Origin: Spirochaetales bacterium Spiro_02
Lineage (GTDB): Bacteria > Spirochaetota > Spirochaetia > Sphaerochaetales > Sphaerochaetaceae
Assembly: GCA_001604275.1 (NCBI GenBank)
Contig: LVBD01000037.1
Location: 1-64,000, forward strand
Reading direction: 5' to 3'
DNA: 64,000 nucleotides
The translations under genes were made by a program, and so were the position numbers. This document shows positions 8,736-16,313 of the stretch, piece by piece (the stretch's first letter is position 1; each line of letters starts with the position of its first letter). The notes under the pieces are model-generated. The model had not been told where the DNA came from. It saw only the letters and a list, made by a program, of their open reading frames with translations, and ran no database searches.

Positions 8736-8873
8736 AAAGCGCACATATCATACTACCCCCACGACATTTCCATTGTATTTTGAGCGATCGGCCCTGAGAT
8801 GTTTTCCCTCGGATGGATATATTTCTCCGTTCGGAGTGAATCATTTCATTCAAAACTATACGAAAAGGGTATG
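8682..8873 (+). promoter_or_regulatory. leader RNA with alternative pairings ahead of metQ
   Basis: Several mutually exclusive pairings are visible in the 5' leader. CGGAGG of the leader SD (8650-8655) is complementary to CCTCCG inside the leader ORF (8698-8703). ATCGCTCA (8682-8689) is an exact complement of TGAGCGAT (8781-8788). The weak metQ SD and ATG region, GGGTATG (8867-8873), can pair with TACCC (8754-8758) or CATAC (8749-8753), both just after the leader stop. No U-rich terminator hairpin is clear, so control of metQ translation is as likely as transcription attenuation. No SAM-I riboswitch or T-box signature was seen. Confidence 0.45.
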
Positions 8874-8877
8874 AACC

Positions 8878-9738
8878 ATGAAAAAAACCATCAGATATTT
8901 TCTTACAATCGCATTGCTTGTTTCCAGTGCATCGGTACTTTTCGCCGGAGGGGCAAAAGAAGTTTCCGCTCCTACCACAAGAAAGGATATTCGTATCGGG
9001 ATCAGTCCGGGACCGTACGGAGACATGATTACACAAGCAATCGCTCCATATCTTGAAAAGAACGGGTATACCGTATCGGTCGTCCAGTTCTCCGATTATG
9101 TCCAGCCGGACCTTGCGTTGAATAACGGTGAGATCGAAGCGAACCTGATGCAGCATACTGTATATCTGAATCAATTCTCCAAGGACAACAACCTGAGCCT
9201 GTCACCGGTCATTGTGGTTCCGACCGCAGGCGCAGGAGTGTTCAGCTCCAGATACACCAGCCTCGACCAGTTGAAGAACGGAGATCAGGTGGCGATCCCA
9301 TCAGATGCGACGAATCTTGCCCGCGCGCTTGGTATTCTTGCCAGATATGGTCTCATTACGGTGAAACCGGACGTAGAAGCGACAAAGATTTCGCTACTCG
9401 ATATCGCGTCCAATCCGAAAAACCTGCAGTTCAAGCCGTTGGATGCCGCACAGATCTCCAGAAGTCTGGACAGTGTGGCGATCGGAGTGGTTCCTGGCAA
9501 CTTCGCAATAGCTGCCGGCATGGACTTTTCAAAAGCATTGGCTATCGAGAAGTTGGCGGAAAACTACAAGAATGTCGTGGTTGTCAGGACAGTCGATCTG
9601 AACGCCCAGCTCGGACAGGATTTGAAGGCGGCAGTAGAATCTCCGGAGTTCTATGATGCCATTACCAAGGAGGGCAGCCAGTTCGGCAGTTTCGATCGCC
9701 CCCAGTGGTGGGTGGACACATACGGCGAAGGAAAATAA
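8878..9738 (+). CDS. metQ: methionine ABC transporter substrate-binding protein
   Basis: This is an NlpA/MetQ-family periplasmic receptor that captures methionine for MetNI, 286 residues. The family signature is clear: RIGISPGPYGDMITQAIAPYLEKNGY, LNNGEIEANLMQHTVYLNQF, and IPSDATNLARALGILARYGLI. The signal peptide (MKKTIRYFLTIALLVSSASVLFA then GGAKE) has no Cys at the cleavage site. Unlike the lipoprotein MetQ of enterobacteria, this one is therefore probably soluble in the periplasm or retained another way. It is the first structural gene after the Met-rich leader. Its own SD is weak (AAGGG), which suits control by the leader. Confidence 0.92.
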   Translation: MKKTIRYFLTIALLVSSASVLFAGGAKEVSAPTTRKDIRIGISPGPYGDMITQAIAPYLEKNGYTVSVVQFSDYVQPDLALNNGEIEANLMQHTVYLNQFSKDNNLSLSPVIVVPTAGAGVFSSRYTSLDQLKNGDQVAIPSDATNLARALGILARYGLITVKPDVEATKISLLDIASNPKNLQFKPLDAAQISRSLDSVAIGVVPGNFAIAAGMDFSKALAIEKLAENYKNVVVVRTVDLNAQLGQDLKAAVESPEFYDAITKEGSQFGSFDRPQWWVDTYGEGK

Positions 9739-9752
9739 GCATCCAAGAAAAC

Positions 9753-9784
9753 AAACGGAGGAGGGCTTTTTCTTCCTCCGTTTT
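9753..9784 (+). terminator. intra-operon terminator between metQ and metN
   Basis: AAACGGAGGA (9753-9762) pairs perfectly with TCCTCCGTTT (9774-9783). The stem can extend by two pairs, is preceded by an A-rich stretch and is followed by TTTTCTT. It lies 15 bases after metQ, so partial termination would give more receptor than ATPase or permease. Confidence 0.75.
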
Positions 9785-9830
9785 CTTGTCATCCGAAAAT
9801 ACTGAAGCTACTTGCACAGAGGGAGACAAA

Positions 9831-10865
9831 GTGAGTGGAAATATGCCAAGACCTGTCATTGAGCTCAAAGATATCAATGTGAATTTCTCGCATGCCGGAG
9901 GGACGTTGCATGCCGTATCTCATGTAGACCTGACCATCATGGAAAATGAAATATTCGGGATCGTCGGACCGAGCGGAGCCGGGAAGAGCACGCTGGTACG
10001 GGTTATCAATCTTCTCCAGCAACCGACCTCCGGCCAAGTCATCATCGATGGACAGGATATCACATCGTTGCGGGGAAGCGCATTGAGCCAAGTGCGACGA
10101 CGAATCGGGATGATTTTCCAGCACTTCAACCTGATCGGAGGCGCTACGATAGCCAAGAATGTCGCGTTCAATCTGAAAGCCGCAGGTTGGAAATCTTCCG
10201 ATATTCCCGCCCGAGTTTCCGAGCTTCTTGAGCTGGTCGGGCTACAGGACAAGAGCGACGTCGACCCGTCGCAACTATCAGGCGGGCAGAAACAACGGGT
10301 GGCTATCGCACGGGCGCTGGCGAACAACCCGAGCATCCTTCTGTGCGATGAAGCGACCAGCGCTCTGGATCCGGAGACCGCGGAAGAGATCGTGACGATC
10401 TTGCAGGATATCAATCGCAAGATGCATCTGACGATCGTATTCATTACTCATCAGATGGATATCGCAAGAAAATTGTTCGGGCGGATCGCCGTAATGGAAA
10501 AAGGTTCCGTTGTCGAGGTGAACGATACCTATACGTTGTTCACGGAGCCGCAGCATGAATCTGCGAAAAAACTTGTGGCCAGAGTCATGGATATCGGGGT
10601 CCCTCCTGAACTGCAACGGCATCCTGATGAGATCCTCTTGAAAATCAGTTATGTGGGTGAACGCGCTTATGATCCGGTTATCAGTACCGTGATCAAGACG
10701 TACGACGTCGATCTGTCCATCATCCATGGAAAGATCGAATATATCGACAACAAACCATTCGGAATCCTCCTGGTCACTCTCCATGGGAGTAAAGAAGCCA
10801 GGGATGCCGCTCTTGCCTACTTGCAGGCGCATACGCATCATGTCGAGGAAGTATCGGAGGGTTAG
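9831..10865 (+). CDS. metN: methionine ABC transporter ATP-binding protein
   Basis: This is the ATPase that powers methionine import with MetI and MetQ, cytoplasmic at the membrane. Walker A is GPSGAGKST, the Q-loop is IFQHFNL, the signature is LSGGQKQR, Walker B is ILLCDEATSALD and the switch His is in FITHQ. After the ATPase domain a C-terminal NIL domain (about residues 265-340, ILLKISYVGERAYDPVI onward) is present. In MetN this domain binds methionine and inhibits transport. I chose the GTG at 9831, giving 344 residues, because GGGAG ends five bases before it. The ATG at 9843 has a poorer SD. The longer open frame upstream is not MetN-like and crosses the terminator. Confidence 0.92.
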   Translation: MSGNMPRPVIELKDINVNFSHAGGTLHAVSHVDLTIMENEIFGIVGPSGAGKSTLVRVINLLQQPTSGQVIIDGQDITSLRGSALSQVRRRIGMIFQHFNLIGGATIAKNVAFNLKAAGWKSSDIPARVSELLELVGLQDKSDVDPSQLSGGQKQRVAIARALANNPSILLCDEATSALDPETAEEIVTILQDINRKMHLTIVFITHQMDIARKLFGRIAVMEKGSVVEVNDTYTLFTEPQHESAKKLVARVMDIGVPPELQRHPDEILLKISYVGERAYDPVISTVIKTYDVDLSIIHGKIEYIDNKPFGILLVTLHGSKEARDAALAYLQAHTHHVEEVSEG

Positions 10866-10873
10866 GAGCAAAT

Positions 10874-11533
10874 ATGGAACAGACTATCAACATTCTCAAA
10901 CAATATCTCGGCAAGGCGATGGGAGAAACGGCGCAGATGGTGTCCATCGCGATGGTGGCATCCCTCCTACTTGGAACACTGATCGGATTGATCCTATATG
11001 TTACAGAGACTCCCCTGCTCGTCCAGAACAAGTTTGTCAACCGAATCGCTGGCGTGGTTGTAAATGTCATTCGTTCGGTACCGTTTGTCATTTTACTTGT
11101 AGTTCTCATCCCGCTGACAAAAATCATTACTGGCACGACCATCGGTCCGATTGCCGCCTCGGTTCCTTTGTCGTTCTCCGCAATCGCATTCCATGCGCGT
11201 CTGGTGGAGGGGGCTTTCACCGATGTAGATACAGGAGTCCTGGAATCGGCGATCGCCTCGGGCGCCCCTCTGCATCTGGTTTTGTCGGATGTAGTGTTTG
11301 TCGAATCCCTTCCCGGCCTGATCAGGGCCATTACGGTGACATTCGTAAGCCTGGTCGGGTATTCGGCCATGGCGGGCATAGTCGGCGGCGGTGGCATCGG
11401 AGACCTGGCTATTCAGTTCGGATATTATCGGTACGAAACGGGAGTGATGGCTGTCACGGTGATCCTGCTTGTCGTCATTGTCCAGATCGCCCAGGTAATC
11501 GGGGATAAGGTAGCCGCCCATTTCATGAGATGA
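10874..11533 (+). CDS. metI: methionine ABC transporter permease
   Basis: This is the inner-membrane permease of the MetNI importer, 219 residues with about five transmembrane helices. The family-typical N-terminus (GETAQMVSIAMVASLLLGTLIGLILY) and IRSVPFVILLVVLIPLTKIITGTTIGP are followed by the EAA coupling loop (EVE-type GLIRAITVTFVSLVGYSAMAGIVGGGGIGDLA). It starts eight bases after metN, so the two are cotranscribed. The end of the operon has no strong terminator. A weak hairpin, TGTGC/GCACA (11581-11600), is the nearest structure. Confidence 0.93.
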   Translation: MEQTINILKQYLGKAMGETAQMVSIAMVASLLLGTLIGLILYVTETPLLVQNKFVNRIAGVVVNVIRSVPFVILLVVLIPLTKIITGTTIGPIAASVPLSFSAIAFHARLVEGAFTDVDTGVLESAIASGAPLHLVLSDVVFVESLPGLIRAITVTFVSLVGYSAMAGIVGGGGIGDLAIQFGYYRYETGVMAVTVILLVVIVQIAQVIGDKVAAHFMR

Positions 11534-11603
11534 CGGACTGGCGCTGCGCATGCCGACATCCTTCTCTGGGAACCTTGATATGTGCATCGGAAGAAGCACA
11601 ACT

Positions 11604-11620
11604 GCAAAATACGAGCATGA
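11604..11620 (+). repeat. 17-bp direct repeat, left copy
   Basis: GCAAAATACGAGCATGA occurs here and again in the same orientation at 13219-13235. The two copies flank the DUF4143 ATPase gene. Flanking sequences differ outside the 17 bases. Confidence 0.7.
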
Positions 11621-11719
11621 ACCGGTAGTGAATACAACTACAAATTACAAAGCTGTTCTTTCTCACCACACATGATGGAGTCAGAGTCTAGAACTCCGAG
11701 TTATCTACTTGGTCTCGGC

Positions 11720-12991
11720 TTAGTCTTTCAGACAACCTAAGGGAACTACATATACTCCGTCATCTCTTCTGTAGGCATAATCAGATGCTGTAAGCACCAT
11801 AAGGAAACTCGGGGCTTTCATTTTTGCTCTGTCGACCTTGCCTGCAAGGGAAAGCAGATGCCTTGCGCCCTCATCTATCAAGTCTTCACTCTTCAGTCTG
11901 ACTTCAATAGCACCCCAGGAGCCATTGCGAAGATGAACTATCGCATCTACTTCCAGCCCGTCCTTATCTCTGTAATGCAGGACTTCTCCATCAAACTTAT
12001 CGGCAAACACCCGTAGATCCCTGACGCACATGGATTCAAACAACAATCCAAATGTATTCATGTCATTCATCAGGTCATTTGGGCCAATGCCCAACGCCGC
12101 GCAGGCAAGGGAAGGATCGACAAAATGCCTGGTATTTGAAGAACGGATCGCTGTCTTTGACCTGAGATTCGGATTCCATGCCTTCATCTCCTCGATCACA
12201 TAGAGCTTTTCCAACGCATTCAGGTAGGATGTGGTCGTCCTCTGGTCAATTCTCAAGCCTTCATTGGCGTTGATGTCATCGGCAATTGCTCCCATGGATG
12301 TTTCGGTAGATACAGCTCTGGCATAAGCCCTCATCACTCTCTTCAACCGTTCGGGATTCTTCCTGTTTTTGAATACCTTGTTGATGTCCTCATTGATCAG
12401 GCCATCGTAAAAATTCAAAGCAAGCTTCAATGCTTTTTCCTTTTCAACGGACTTCACCTGCGGCCAGCCGCCACGGCAGATGAGATATGCATACTCTTCG
12501 AGATTCTTTTCATTCAGTACGTCAGTCCGAACAACGTCATTTTCAAACAAAGCACGGAGTGAGACCGAACCATCGCTGTCTTCCGACTCAAACAAAGACA
12601 TCGGCCTCATGACCATCGGGACAATCCTGCCAATTCCACTATGGGAATATGCTCCCTCCTCTAGGGGAGTCGCCGAACCTGTGAGAATGAACTGACCCAT
12701 ATTCTGGCGATGATCGACTTCAAATCGGATTTGATCCCAGATGAAAGGGATCTCCTGCCATTCATCGATCAGCCGGGGAGTATCTCCTTCAAGAAACTTA
12801 TCCGGGGCGTTCTTTGCCAGCAGGATGTTCCTTGATTTTGTTCTCTGATCCTGCATGAAGACCGTACTTCTTGCATGCCGTGCCGCGGTTGTTGATTTCC
12901 CGCACCATTTTGGTCCCTTGATTTCTACTGCGCCACAGTATGAGAGCTTGTCTCGGAGAATATCGTCAGCAATCCTTTGATAATACTTCAT
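11720..12991 (-). CDS. P-loop ATPase with C-terminal DUF4143
   Basis: This is an AAA-type ATPase of unknown role, 423 residues. An N-terminal P-loop (EIKGPKWCGKSTTA, about residues 24-37), a Walker B-like RLIDEWQEIP and the sensor-like FILTGSATPLEE are followed by the DUF4143 domain, which includes the nuclease-like strand pattern DKDGLEVDAIVHLRNGSWGAIEVRL near the C-terminus. Such genes are common, often strain-variable and frequently near toxin-antitoxin or mobile loci; their biochemical function is unsettled. It stands alone between metI and guaA, has AT-rich upstream DNA unlike its neighbours, and is bracketed by a 17-bp direct repeat, suggesting insertion. The SD is poor (GGA, nine bases upstream). 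Confidence 0.85.
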   Translation of the reverse strand: MKYYQRIADDILRDKLSYCGAVEIKGPKWCGKSTTAARHARSTVFMQDQRTKSRNILLAKNAPDKFLEGDTPRLIDEWQEIPFIWDQIRFEVDHRQNMGQFILTGSATPLEEGAYSHSGIGRIVPMVMRPMSLFESEDSDGSVSLRALFENDVVRTDVLNEKNLEEYAYLICRGGWPQVKSVEKEKALKLALNFYDGLINEDINKVFKNRKNPERLKRVMRAYARAVSTETSMGAIADDINANEGLRIDQRTTTSYLNALEKLYVIEEMKAWNPNLRSKTAIRSSNTRHFVDPSLACAALGIGPNDLMNDMNTFGLLFESMCVRDLRVFADKFDGEVLHYRDKDGLEVDAIVHLRNGSWGAIEVRLKSEDLIDEGARHLLSLAGKVDRAKMKAPSFLMVLTASDYAYRRDDGVYVVPLGCLKD

Positions 12992-13025
12992 TCTTTATCA
13001 TCCATTTAGGTTTCGATACAGTTGC

Positions 13026-13053
13026 ATTATGCAAAATATGTTTTATTTGTCTA
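13026..13053 (-). promoter_or_regulatory. candidate promoter for the DUF4143 gene in an AT-rich gap
   Basis: Reading leftward, TAGACA (13048-13053) and CATAAT (13026-13031) are 16 bases apart, placing transcription about 25 bases before the ATG. The gap from 12992 to 13313 is strikingly AT-rich from 13010 to 13090. It otherwise holds only the right 17-bp repeat and the guaA terminator. Confidence 0.4.
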
Positions 13054-13218
13054 TATATAATATGTTGTTTTTGGCGCATATAATTTGTATCATTTGGCTT
13101 CTTCCTTCCACTAATCACCGGTGTTGAGATTTTCGTCTCCACGCTTTTCCGGTTCGCTGCGCGAATCCTCGTGTTATCCGCCAGCATTCCAAATCAGATA
13201 GTGACACCCTACTGGCGA

Positions 13219-13235
13219 GCAAAATACGAGCATGA
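13219..13235 (+). repeat. 17-bp direct repeat, right copy
   Basis: This is an exact second copy of GCAAAATACGAGCATGA (left copy at 11604-11620), seven bases from the guaA terminator stem. The pair encloses about 1.6 kb containing only the DUF4143 gene and its promoter. Confidence 0.7.
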
Positions 13236-13241
13236 GCATAA

Positions 13242-13268
13242 AAAAGACCTCATATCCTGAGGTCTTTT
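13242..13268 (-). terminator. rho-independent terminator of guaA
   Basis: A perfect 11-bp stem pairs AAAAGACCTCA (13242-13252) with TGAGGTCTTTT (13258-13268) around a five-base loop. Read leftward it is followed by a T-run. It lies about 45 bases after the guaA stop and could work in both directions. Confidence 0.85.
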
Positions 13269-13313
13269 CCTTATAAAATAAATAATTAAAAAACTACACC
13301 ATCGCAATCGGCA

Positions 13314-14867
13314 TCACTCCCACTCGATGGTCCCGGGCGGCTTGGAGGTGATGTCGTAGAGGACGCGGTTGACCCCAGCGACCTCGTTGCAGATACGGTT
13401 GGCGGCACGCTGGAGCACTTCGGGCGGGAAACGGAACCAGTCGGCGGTCATCGCATCTTCGCTCGTTACCGCTCGCAACGAACAGACCTCTTCGTACGTA
13501 CGCTCGTCACCCTGCACCCCGACGCTCTTGACCGGCAGCAGACAGGCGAGCGCCTGCCAGATATCGTCGTACAGTCTCGCCTTGCGGATCTCGTCGATGA
13601 AAATCGCATCCACATCTCGCAACGTATCCAGTCGCTGTTTCGTCACCTCGCCCACGCACCGCACGCCCAATCCAGGACCGGGGAACGGATGACGGTACAC
13701 CAGTTCGTCAGGAAGCCCAAGCTCCTTGCCCAGTTCCCGGACCTCGTCCTTGAACAGTTCGCGAAGCGGTTCGAGCAACTCCCATTTCAGATCGGAAGGA
13801 AGTCCTCCGACATTGTGATGGCTCTTGATCGTCGCCGAAGGCCCCCCGCTGGGGGACTTGCTCTCGATTACATCGGGGTACAACGTCCCCTGGGCGAGGA
13901 ACGAAACATCTCCGGCCTTGCGCGCTTCGCGATAGAACGTATCAATGAACACTTTGCCGATGATCTTCCGCTTCGCCTCCGGCTCGGACACCCCGGCCAA
14001 CGCATCAAGGAAATCCTTTTCAGCGTCAGCGTACTGCAATCTGATATTGAAGTTATCGCGGAACAGCTTCAGGACCATGTCAGCCTCGCCCTTGCGAAGC
14101 AACCCGTTGTTGACGAACACGCAGACCAGCTGGTCCCCGATCGCCTTGTGGATCAACACCGCGGCTACGGATGAATCGACACCACCGGACAGACCGCACA
14201 GCACCTGCCGGTCGCCGACCTTCGTCCTGATATCTTCGATCGCCTGGCCGATGAACGAATCCATGCTCCAGTCCGCCTTCGCCCGGCAGATATCCAGCAC
14301 GAAGTTGGACAGAATCTTCGTTCCGTCTGTCGAATGGACCACCTCCGGATGGAACTGCACCCCATACCACTTTCGCCCATCATCCTCGATCACAGTATAC
14401 CGGCAGTTCGGCGTAGAGCCCGTATTGACGAACCCGGAGGGAATCTTCACCACAGAATCGCCATGGCTCATCCAGACCTGGGATCCCTGGGGAACACCAT
14501 GGAGCAACCGGGACGGGACATCGAGGATATCCAGATTGGCAAGACCGTACTCGCGATGCTCGGGCCGCTGGACAGCCCCGCCATTCATCACGCTCATCAC
14601 CTGAAGGCCATAGCAGATGCCCAGGATGGGGATGCCCAATTCGAAGATGCCTGCGTCAGGACGGGGAGACCCCTCGGTACCGACACTCGCCGGACCGCCG
14701 GAAAAAATGATCCCTTTTGGAGCAAGCGCGCGCAAATCATCGGCGGAAATCGTATATGGGACTATCTGGCTGTACACATGCAGCTCTCGAACCCTTCGGG
14801 CGATCAACTGGCTGTACTGTGCTCCGAAATCCAGAACGACTACTGTATCATGTGCGAACTGTTGCAT
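13314..14867 (-). CDS. guaA: GMP synthase (glutamine-hydrolysing)
   Basis: This enzyme converts XMP to GMP using ATP and glutamine, the last step of guanine nucleotide synthesis. An N-terminal class I amidotransferase domain has the nucleophile in ILGICYGLQVM and the His/Glu pair in QFHPEVVHS. It is followed by the ATP-pyrophosphatase domain (LCGLSGGVDSSVAAVLI) and the C-terminal dimerisation domain ending ITSKPPGTIEWE. At 517 residues it is full length. The SD AAGGAG is well placed. It lies 78 bases after the ECF S-component gene and ends in a strong terminator, so it is probably the last gene of the leftward ECF unit. Confidence 0.97.
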   Translation of the reverse strand: MQQFAHDTVVVLDFGAQYSQLIARRVRELHVYSQIVPYTISADDLRALAPKGIIFSGGPASVGTEGSPRPDAGIFELGIPILGICYGLQVMSVMNGGAVQRPEHREYGLANLDILDVPSRLLHGVPQGSQVWMSHGDSVVKIPSGFVNTGSTPNCRYTVIEDDGRKWYGVQFHPEVVHSTDGTKILSNFVLDICRAKADWSMDSFIGQAIEDIRTKVGDRQVLCGLSGGVDSSVAAVLIHKAIGDQLVCVFVNNGLLRKGEADMVLKLFRDNFNIRLQYADAEKDFLDALAGVSEPEAKRKIIGKVFIDTFYREARKAGDVSFLAQGTLYPDVIESKSPSGGPSATIKSHHNVGGLPSDLKWELLEPLRELFKDEVRELGKELGLPDELVYRHPFPGPGLGVRCVGEVTKQRLDTLRDVDAIFIDEIRKARLYDDIWQALACLLPVKSVGVQGDERTYEEVCSLRAVTSEDAMTADWFRFPPEVLQRAANRICNEVAGVNRVLYDITSKPPGTIEWE

Positions 14868-14945
14868 GCTGGGAACTCCTTCCTCTCTATCATCGACCGA
14901 TCCAGGACATCTGAAACGGAAATTCTCGAACCGAACCAGTACGAA

Positions 14946-15497
14946 CTACCACGACAGGGAACGCACCGGGGGGTATGCACGGCGAACCGCCTGCGAAACG
15001 GCGAGGCCGAGAACCACCCCGATTCCGCTTTGGGCGAGGTTGGCGGGAATCTCCACCGCGGCGACTGAGAAGCCGCTGATCAGCGCCCCTCCTCCGACAA
15101 AATATCCACCTGCGACGATCGCCATTCCGGCAATGCCTGCAAGAATTTTCCTCCAAAGCGGCACAACCGCCTCCGCCGAGTCCCTGCCGGCGCGGGATCG
15201 TACCAGCAATGCGATCACCAGAGCCTCGACACCATGGACGATGAACGAAATCGGCGCCCACTGCGCATAGCCGCTGAGCAGATCCGCAAGAGCCGTTCCC
15301 AGCCCTCCGGCGATGAACGCCGACCAAGGCCCGAAGGTGAACGCGGTGAAACAGATCGCCACATCGCCCAGATTGATATAGCCCTTCGTCGTAGGAATCC
15401 TGACGATCATGGTGAACACCACCGTAACCGCGGTCAAAATGGCCACCAACGCCAACCGTAACGCAACCTTGTTGGAACTGCCCTGTTTTTGAGACAT
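14946..15497 (-). CDS. ECF transporter S component
   Basis: This is a small integral membrane substrate-capture protein (183 residues, about six helices) of an energy-coupling-factor importer. The segment GYINLGDVAICFTAFTFGP and the following GGLGTALADLLSGYAQWAP resemble the HmpT/riboflavin-type S-component group (PF07155). SD AGGAG is seven bases before the ATG. It is preceded by its own EcfT and fused EcfA genes, so this is a dedicated (group I-like) module. The substrate is unknown: pyrimidine precursors or vitamins are common for the fold, and guaA next door hints at a purine-related molecule, but that is inference. Confidence 0.8.
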   Translation of the reverse strand: MSQKQGSSNKVALRLALVAILTAVTVVFTMIVRIPTTKGYINLGDVAICFTAFTFGPWSAFIAGGLGTALADLLSGYAQWAPISFIVHGVEALVIALLVRSRAGRDSAEAVVPLWRKILAGIAGMAIVAGGYFVGGGALISGFSVAAVEIPANLAQSGIGVVLGLAVSQAVRRAYPPVRSLSW

Positions 15498-15533
15498 TTC
15501 AATACTCCTGACGAGTGAATGATCCCGTACAGC

Positions 15534-16313
15534 TCACCGAACGGCGAACAGGAACCACAGTGCTACCGGAATCATAGTGGAAATGAACAAGTCGGTAAAG
15601 AGTCTCCACGATGTTTCCAGGACATGATAGCTGGTGCGCTTTCCGGGAAGACCGAACCCACGGTGCTCCAGACTCATGGCGAGGCTCGGAACCGCACGGA
15701 GGGATACTACCAGCGCACTGGTCAAAGTCGGAAGCATATCCCCCAGCTTGGAACGATAGCCTTTCCTCCCCTTCCCCTCGTCGATATTCGGATCCCGAAG
15801 CCGATGGGAGTCCTTGATCTGGGAGAAACTATCGGCGATGAACGGAATGAACCGGAACGCGAGCGACACGACCAGCGAAGCCTTGTACGGAAGCCCGTAC
15901 CAGCGGAGAGCCAGCATGATCTTTCCCATCGGGGTACTTTGTATCGTCAATGCGCAGACGAACGTCACCCCGACGAAACGACTCATCAGCCGAAGCGTCT
16001 GGAGCAAACCCTCGCGGGTAGCGAGGACGACCGGCCCCGCTACCAGCAACGGTTCGCCGGAACGGACGTTGAACGGAATGAACAGGATCATGAACGCCAG
16101 CATGGGGAGGATCGTCAGGAACGTTCGGAACATCCGGCGCAATCCGACGCTCAAAACCCCAGCGGCGATGACGCCAAGGACGACCAGCCATGCGCCGGCC
16201 AACGACACCGGCAGAAAGAACCAGATGCACAGGAGCACCATCAACAACAGCTTCGCACGTGGATCGAACCGATAGAGGACGCCAGTGCCGGCTACATAGG
16301 TATCGGTCGTCAT
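15534..16313 (-). CDS. ecfT: ECF transporter transmembrane component
   Basis: This is the membrane coupling subunit linking the S component to the ATPases, 259 residues. It has the CbiQ/EcfT pattern: an early SAGTGVLYRFDPRAKLLLM-type motif (present as YRFDPRAKLLLMVLLCIW), several hydrophobic helices, and a cytoplasmic segment with paired Ala-Arg-type coupling motifs (LRLMSRFVGVTF and the late SLEHRGFGLPGKRT). Its ATG overlaps the ecfA stop by four bases (ATGA), showing tight translational coupling. Confidence 0.85.
   Translation of the reverse strand: MTTDTYVAGTGVLYRFDPRAKLLLMVLLCIWFFLPVSLAGAWLVVLGVIAAGVLSVGLRRMFRTFLTILPMLAFMILFIPFNVRSGEPLLVAGPVVLATREGLLQTLRLMSRFVGVTFVCALTIQSTPMGKIMLALRWYGLPYKASLVVSLAFRFIPFIADSFSQIKDSHRLRDPNIDEGKGRKGYRSKLGDMLPTLTSALVVSLRAVPSLAMSLEHRGFGLPGKRTSYHVLETSWRLFTDLFISTMIPVALWFLFAVR

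Noticed and set aside
8640-8877. SAM-I riboswitch or T-box upstream of metQ
   Set aside because: The conserved SAM-I core and the T-box GGTGG-type antiterminator bulge are not visible, and the leader is short and carries a well-translated-looking ORF instead.
8799-9056. 85-codon ORF overlapping metQ
   Set aside because: It has no SD and no family features, and it lies out of frame over the metQ signal peptide.
9705-9830. N-terminal extension of MetN
   Set aside because: It spans the metQ stop and the terminator hairpin and has no similarity to MetN.
14868-14945. Purine riboswitch before guaA
   Set aside because: The 78-base gap is too short for the usual aptamer plus platform, and no matching conserved core is visible.
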